Positions 50,501 to 59,500 of a stretch of DNA of 64,000 nt are shown in pieces. This stretch comes from Heloderma charlesbogerti. Taxonomy: Eukaryota; Chordata; Lepidosauria; Squamata; Helodermatidae. Location: contig JANEZZ010001862.1 in the NCBI GenBank assembly GCA_026122225.1, positions 558,001 through 622,000 of the forward strand, written 5' to 3'. The translations under genes and the position numbers were made by a program. Each line of letters begins with the position of its first letter. Within the stretch, counting starts at the first letter, position 1. The notes beneath the pieces are model-generated. The model saw nothing but the letters and a program-made list of their open reading frames with translations, made no database searches and was not told the origin of the DNA.

Positions 50501-53500
50501 TCACCACTACTATTGCTACTCAATCCAGATTTACATTTACTCTTCAGCCTAAGCTAATGGCAGAATAGATCAGCAAGCATTAACTCTGGGCCAAAACAGA
50601 CATGACTTTGAATCCATATCTAGAAACTGCATCCTTTTTTGCTTTTTTACTCTAGGGTAGGTGCAGGGTGCCTGATCCAGATTGGGCCCATAGTGGGGAG
50701 GAAAGGTTTAAAGCTCCCTTACCCTCCACACAAAGGTCCCAATCCAGATCAAGCACCCTGTGCCTACTCTAAAGTAAAAACTCAAAAAGGACATAGCTGC
50801 TAGATGCGGATTTAAAGTAATGTCTGTTTTGGCCCTTAAAGGCAGTATTCATTCAGTACTGCTGTTTAGACACCATGGTCTACTGTCCTCTATGCAGCAG
50901 CCTATAACTTCAAACGAGGGTTTAGTGAAGTGTTTGTTGGCCCCACCGTGTTTTGAAATTCTCTACCCTTGATATAGATCACAATTTGCTTGGGTGAACA
51001 CTCTATATACAGGGCCATCTCCACACAGAGGGGGAAGTGGTAGCAAATCTATATATGATGGTTATTTTTATTTACTATGACTTGGATCCAGTGTTTCCTT
51101 CTCTTGGCAGTTGAATCTCCTGAGCAAAGTTCTACTCAGAACAGTCTAGCTGGTGGAATGGTAACACACAATTTTTGCCAATTTCCTCTTCCCACTGCAA
51201 GCCCTAGCACTGCTGTTCTCTAAGGTCCCTCAAACCTTTGGAGCAGACTTTTGGAGGACACAGGTGACTGCAGTGGGAGGGGTATTGACAAAAATCAATT
51301 CCTCCCCATTCCACCAGCAAGATTCATCCACTGGATCAAAACTTCATGACAGAAAGCACCCTTCTGTCCACAGGACGCAAACTCTGGATTCAACCCAATG
51401 TTTAAGTAAACAGACCACTTTTCAGCCAAAAGCAATGGGGTCAAGGGAGGCATGTAGTGCACAAATTTTATACTTGCACACTGAAGCCTTATGCATATAC
51501 TGCCTGATTGGAGACATATTTGAAAGAAATCATAACAAGAGGCTTGATTCTTTAAAACAAAAGCTGAGATTGTCAGGTTTGCACCAACTGACAGATCCTG
51601 CCAAAGAAAGCACAAGGTTGTGCACACACAGACAACTACCAGTTCTCACTGCCTGATGTGATTTTAGCAAAAGTACACTTTTTGGTCCCACAATATTAAG
51701 CACCTATTGCTCGAGAAGTACACAATGCTTATGAGCCAATTACCCAGTATAAACATCCAGCGTAAAGCACTGTTATATGTAGAATCAGTGCTTCTCTTAT
51801 TGTAAAGATTACTGCCATACTGTTATAACGATGTCAATATCTCACTCCCTGCTAATCATTGGTTGACCTATGCCACAACTACGCATCTTAAACATTGCTT
51901 TAAGTGTGTAAGCAATCACCAAATGGCTCTGTCAAGAACTCTTAACTGTCCAAGCACAGAAAAGTATATTATAATTCAGATGGGCTGCAATCCTAGCTGG
52001 GTGCCCTCCAGCTGTGTTTGACAACGCCCAATATCCCTCAGTCAACACTGCTGGCAAGGGGATACCAGGAGTTGTAGTCACTTTACCTGGGAGAAAGTTC
52101 CACTTAAATTAATAGGACTTACTTCTGAGTAGACATGGATAGGAATGCAGTTTAGGTTACAACAAATTTTAACAATGGGCAACCATTAAAGCAACTTGAA
52201 TTTTTGAACTGTGTACTCTGCATGACATATGGGGTGAAGGACATGAAAGCAACATAAGAGGCAGACATCCAATCTACTATAGGTTAATTATGACTACTGA
52301 AATGTACAAACAGACTGGTCTCAACATTTTCTACCAGCTTCAGAAGGCATGTCAAATTCTGCTCTCAGGTCATCTCCAGAAATGGCCTACCATGTAACAC
52401 AGTGCAAAGGTTATTTCTTGCCGGGTTCATAAGACATGACAACCCCCATATTCAACATGGCAGTTGCACATGCCCTGCCCGTACCACAGTGTCACCCGTC
52501 ATGTCATGCAAACAGCTCCACTGAAATGATACTAAAACAAACGACACTACAAAGACATCTATAGCTATGCAGAAAAATTAAAAACATCCCTTGTGTGACA
52601 ACACAAAGGAAATTCTTCCAAGAGATGGACCCTACAATTGAGTACATCCTGACTCACTGATTCAGTTTTGCCAATTGACTTTTATGACCTGTACAAGAGG
52701 AAGCAGCAAGGCAGGATTTGGCCCAAACAAAACAGGATACAAGTAATAAAATATGCCATTATCCTTACCTGACCATTAAGAAAAGTTTTATATTTATATT
52801 AAAGCCAAGCCAAAATTCAACTGACTAAATTGTCATATTAATTTTTTCAAATTGTATACATGTGCAAATGCCCAAAATGATTTCAATAAATAATTTAGAA
52901 ACATCATATGGTTTATTCAATAAGGGAATGATAAACTGACAAGTTTGATCAACATATGATAATGGCATGGAGGAAAAAAATGGGCAAAGACTAACTCCTT
53001 ATTGCACATAAAAGATTTAAACGCAAAAGTTATTGGAAGCACTAAAAAACCCTCTACTTCAAAATACCAGTTATTTCTGGAAACAAGAAACAGATGTTTT
53101 CCTCTGTTTAGCTCAGCTGTGCAACAGCACAACAGGCCTTTTGTTATGCTATCAGCAAGAATTTTATTACTGCCCTTTTTTTTTACAGTGTCCATCAGTA
53201 AGGAATCTGGGTGCGTGGTACACTTGTATATTAAAGGAGAATTCACAATAATGGTACAAACAGAGAACAGCTGCAATATGAAATACTTTGTCAGTATTCT
53301 TCCATGATTTTAAACAGACAGAAAAAAGGTTTAATACTCCAAGTGCAATAATCCACCAAAAAACTATTTTAACAAGATGTATCAAAATCCAAGAAAGAAT
53401 GTCATAATCTAACAAAAGAAGTATTTTAACAAGATGTATCAAAATCCAAGAATGTCAAAAACCAAGAACCCCAGACTGTATGATGCAATACGAGAATCAT

Positions 53501-56500
53501 TCCCAACAAACTGTATTCCAAAAATAAAATAGTTAACATTTACATTCCTTTGTTTTAAAATGTTAAAATAAAATCACAGGAAATAAGTGCCAGGTAAAGT
53601 ATTTGTTTTCAATTTGCTTTGTTCTTATGCTATCTGTAAATTAAGACCAATGCACAGCGTTAAGTTTTCCAGAATTCTGCATGAGAAAATCCATGCCCAA
53701 ACATCCAGCACCACAAAGTTGAAGAGTAAAGTATCAACTGTCCCTCTTCACTGTGAAGGAAAGGAAGGAAGATAAAGGAACATTTCTTAACACTGTATTT
53801 CCACTGATATCTCCACAAGAAACATTCATTATAATACAACAATGCCTCAAAAAGTTTATTGTACTTCTGCATGCACACCCAATGGGTTTTGTTAATTATC
53901 ATCACAGCAGTCCCCAGTGCCAAATTATATACTACGTATGTTGTTAGCAATTGTTACAAAAAACAATGAAAAAAATGTACAATACAGATTGTGTTCACAC
54001 ATAGGCATAGATTATGGCTGTTCCCTACAATCAATAAGTAGATGATCAGCATCATGGATGATGAAAAGCGCTGTCCTCTACATCTACGTTTTGAGTACCC
54101 TACACATGGTGTAACCTGCACTTACTCCAAGGTAGGTATATATAGGATTGCAGCCTCATTCTCCAGTTTTAAATTACAGGAGTTATACTGTGCTGCCATC
54201 ACTTAACATATTCTATCTGTCTCAAACAAGAACCTACATGTTAATATACAAGTTTTGCATTTTAGACAGTTAAGAACTGGAATTCTACCAGAAAAACAAA
54301 GACTCACTCCCACAGAGTAATTCTTAATAGAATCTGTACCATAAAAATTTAATAGATTTACTATTTGTTTAGCACATTAAATGTTAATGTAGACTAACAC
54401 TTCAATCCTATACTGACTTACCTGGGAGTAAGGCCCACTCAACACAATGGGAATTACTTTCAAGAAGACATGCTATTCTAAAAGTTCAAAGCAAGGTTAA
54501 TTTACACCAATAGTATGTCATTTCTACTAATAATATGTCTAGCAATGATAATTACACCTTAATTTGGAACAAAGACTATGCATGAGTTTAATGTACCCAA
54601 TAGACTTTCCCACAGTTATTACAAAAATTCATAATTGCATAATTACAAAAGGGAGAATAAGTAAATGTGGCACAGTTATTATTCCAATTATTACATGATG
54701 GCTGCAATCCTATACACACTAATTGGGGAATAAGCCCCACTGAGCTCAATGGGACTTTCTTTAGAGTAGACATGCGTAGGATTACTTTGTTATGTCTGAG
54801 TCATACGTATGTTTAGCATGCATGGCTGGCTAGGGCATGTTGGGAATTTTGGGACTTTTTGCTGTCTAAACATGCATAGGATGTAGTAGATTAAAACAAT
54901 GGCCATTTTTTCCTGAACTTGCTGAAGTATTTACATATCTATCACTTTTACATTGTATAAGTTTCCTATCTCTCTATCAACCACATGATGCTGTTGGGCT
55001 ACTAAAGTATTCATATAACTAGAACAATCTTTTTAAGATTAATCAACCTTGGTTTGATCCCTAAGTACAGTTTCTACAAACCAGTTTCCTGTATCTGACT
55101 GGAAAACAGTGGTTTGCTACAAACCATGAATAGAAACTTCTGGCTGCATGAAATAGAGGAGGAAAGGGGATGGGGCAGTACATGAGCCCCAGATTCACCA
55201 TGTTGCATTCCTGGAATGCCTAAATGCACCCAATCTTTCAAATACCCAAACAGTAGATTTATTTCATATACGAATGATTTCTAATACCAGTGACATTTTG
55301 TAACTGCCACATCCTCCCATAAGGTTACATTTCCAACAAGACAATTCATTATATGCTACAGTTCTTGTTTAATATTTCTCAAGTACTAACAGCAGTACAT
55401 AAACTTACACTATGCTTCCATCAAACTGAGACATAAAGAAAGAAATCCCATATTTGTACGGGGTGGATCTAACAGTACCTATCTGCCAGTAGAATAGACA
55501 TGCTGGCAGAACAGATTTCCCCTTCAATCTTTTCTGGAATGGGATGTTCCATTGGGCAAACTTAAGTCCACTTACCCAAAGCTGGATGGAACCCATTGTA
55601 TTCCTTCTGTAAAAACAAAAAGTGCTTAGATCCATTCCTTGGATCCAAAATTGTCTTGGGCAGCAGGAAAACACTTTCCATTCTCGGAAGGCAAGCTCTC
55701 CAAATTCTGGAGATTCCCCTGTGCCTCTGGAAGCCTCCTATGTCCCATCCCATGCTTTTCCAGAGGTGCCTCCAACTATCAGGAGCACTTTTGGAGGAGC
55801 CACAGGAGAAGTGGGGAGAAGTGGGGAGAAGTCAGAAGAATCCTTTTGTGCAAGTGGAATTCCACTTGCACTTTTCTGGATCCAGCCCAAGGTGCCTTAG
55901 CAAAGAGACAATACATCAGTGAATGAAACAACACAGAAACATTCACGAGCAGTAGCAATAGTCAAAATATTTTTGCCCATTACAAAACAGTAATCAATAA
56001 TAAAACTATAGATACAAGAGGAAACCAAAGACAGTATGTGTCAGGCATATGTGCAGAACAATGCTTATCAGCCATGGCCAAAACATAATCGTGACCAGGC
56101 TATGGCATCACCTGGCCACAGTAGACAGTGATCCTAAGAAATCTCCCTACAACCCATAATTCTTCTCTCAAAGTCTGACCTGGCTCCACCAACTCCTTAA
56201 AGGTATTAACGCCTTTGCTACTCTAACCTAGAGCACTAGGCAGGTAACAGGAAGAAATAAAGGTCCAGGGAAGAAAATATAAGATATTCAGGGCAAAAGA
56301 AACAGGTTAATCCAGTCCTTTTCCATAGTATAAAATGCTCTGCAAAACATGGGAGGAAATGTGTATAAAACACAAAAATATATTTAACGTTTGTTCAGAG
56401 GGATAAGTGAAATACTTTTTAAACCAGGATAGACTAAAATCAATAACTGATTTTAAAGAAAACAGGAGTTATTAATGTCTTTGTTCATTTATATTTTGTT

Positions 56501-59500
56501 TTAAAATTTTCAGTTAAAGTGTCTCATCAAAATTGCCTGATTATATGAATGCAAAACATACATATTAAAATCAACACTCATAACTTCTTAAAACTGAACC
56601 AATGGCTGTGTCCATGCGTCACAGTAAAACTTACTGAGTAATGTGCCTTGGCCACACAACTACCAAAGCACCAAAGTACCAAAGTCTTATTCCCAATCTT
56701 GGAGATAAGGAAGAGGCGGGGATTACTGTAAAGCTTCTGAGATGATCCCCACCCACCTCTGTAGCTTCAAATTTAGAAGAAGGCTTGTCACTCAGCCTGT
56801 TCACCAAAGGTTGGTGCCAGGCTCGCCATGGCGAGTAACAGTGCAAGACTGCCAAAGGACCTTAGATATACCTTTAGATATCAGTTCTAAATAGAGAACT
56901 AACTTGGACCTATTGTAGTATTTTCAAAATTCTATTATTACTAGGATGGGGTAGGACAGAAATCAAATCAATACATATAGGCACAAAACAGCTAATCCTT
57001 GCAATCCAATCACATACATATTTTCTCAGGGTCATAGAATAGTAGGGTTGGAAGGGGCCTACAAGGCCATCGAGTCCAAACTAGATTTGACATGAGAGTT
57101 CCATGACTGGAACGGTTCATGTCTTTTTCTTTCACATAAAACAACCACAGCGGATGAAGATTCAAAAAAGACCAGACTTGGGGGGATGGTGGTAATTAAC
57201 CCTTTCCCTCATGCTGTCCCCCCTCCCAAAAGTATTATTGACTGATTGGAAAAACTTGCAGGTACAAGACAAATAACTACTTCAGGGGGCTGATTTTTAA
57301 GAAGAAAACAGGGTTTAGGGGGGGGAAAAACCCCACACACACCATGGAATTAATCCAGATTGCATCCCTCACAGGTGAGGTGGAGGGTTTATATAAAAAA
57401 AATACATTGGGAGTTCCAGTCTCAGGACCCTGATGTCACATCTAGTTTGACCCTCAGAGGCCTGCAGTACTGGTGATATTATACTATTAAAGAGTTTAGA
57501 GTTTAACTGAATATTAATGCAACACTAGCAATCAGAAGTACTGGGTTAGTAGGAATCCATTTGCCTCTATTACTTCCATACAAGTGTTTCATTTAATTTC
57601 TGTTCCACCCCTTCCAAAAGCTCAGAAGGATAATAACAGTCAGACAGGGAACAGTAGCTGGAGGGAGCAATCCTATCTGGATTGACGGTCACCTCCAAGC
57701 CGGGGGGGGGGGGCGCCTATCCAGTGCAGGGCAGGAGGAGTGGTGGATCTCCTCTGTGCTCCCCCCGCCTGGCTTTGGCAGCTAGAGAGCCGCTTTCAGC
57801 TGTCTAGCCGTGGGGCCTTGGAGCACAGGAAGCGCCGGCCAGATGACATAGGATGTGTCGTACTGGCATTTCTGACCTCCCCATCCACCCCCCATTTTCG
57901 CCGCTCTGTGCTGCTCTTACGAGTGCAGAGCCAATCCGCGCTGTCTACAAGGCGGCACGGGAGGGGGTGGGGGTAAGTTCTCCAGGAACCAGCCTCAAAG
58001 CACAGGCTTGGGGGCTGGTTCTCCAGGAACCGAGCATGGGCTCCGAGATCAGTTCCCAGAAACTGACCTATCCTACGGCCATCTAGCCACTGACTAGCAG
58101 CTATAGGATTGTGCCCTAAGGGAAGAAACATAGAGAATATGCATATACTGAACAGAAATTAAGCTACCCCACACCAGATTAACCCTAATTATAAAACTCA
58201 AATTTGAAAGGAGCATTTTTCTAGCAAATAAAACTCAAAAACCACTAGGACCCAAATGAATTTAATAGGAATTGGTTACAACTGGCCCAAGTTTAGACTA
58301 AGACAAAATTGAAAATGGAACCAAGATTCTTTTTCTTTCTTTTTAAACACCACCAGGGACAGCCTACCATCCCATCTCCAAAAACGCCAGTTCAGGCAAC
58401 AGGAAACATGAAATGATGCAATGTGTTGCCAAGTCTCTAAGATCAGGATATGGAAATATTAGGGCAAGGGGGGATTGTGTGAAATGCACATGTCTATTTT
58501 CTATGTCTTATTTCAACACACTTTCAAAAAGGATCTTGTTCCAGTATTCTTTGCTAACTGAAATATCAACAGAAAACAGATGCTTCTCTGTCTCATACAG
58601 AGTCAACTATAACATGACTATCTCCTCAAACTGCTCTTCCTCTCTCTGCCACATGTAATCACAGCGGAGAATAGCAAATATGATTCAAAAGACTCCATTC
58701 AGAATTTTTAACAAAAACGTTCTCAGGCTAAGAACAGACCACAAAATCCTATTAAAATGGACTTGCATAACTGACACTAAACCCAAAGTATTGCTGGTTA
58801 AGAGTTTTAACTCCAAACCAGTGCTTTAGTAGAATTACAGGGTAATCCCACTGAGAACTAAGCCCACTGAGTTCACTGGGGCTTACACCCAGGAAAGTGG
58901 GTATAGGATTGCACTCTTACAGTGTAATCCTATCCATGCCTACTCAGAAGTAAGTAAGTGGAGTTCAATGGAGCTTACTTCCAGGATTGTATAGGACTGC
59001 AGCCTTAGACATGCACATTTCTACTCACCTACCTAGTGGGCAATTTATATTGGCATACTAAGGGCACAACCCTACGGGGATAGGCAGCCGCATCCAAACT
59101 TGAGGCAACCGCCTATCTGATGCAGGGCAGGAGAAGCACGGAGGGGATCGTCCCCTCTGCGCTTCAGCCGCCTGCATTTGCAGCTAGACAACTGATTTTG
59201 GCTGTCTAGCGGCAAGAAGGTGGAGCAGGGGAGGACGCTGCCAGACAACACACAGGATATGTCATACTGGCATTTCCGCCTTCCCAGCCCTGGATCGCCC
59301 CCCAGAATGCCCCGTTCTTGCTGCTCTGCACTCCTCTTCCAAGAGCAGAGCACGGGGCCATTCCAAGCTGCCTGTGAGGTTGGTCGCGGGCTCTGAGGTT
59401 GGTTCCGGGAAATCCACATATCCTATGGCCATCTAGCCACTGACTAGTGGCCATAGGATTGTTCCCTAAGTATACTTTAAATTAGGCATTGCTTTATGCT

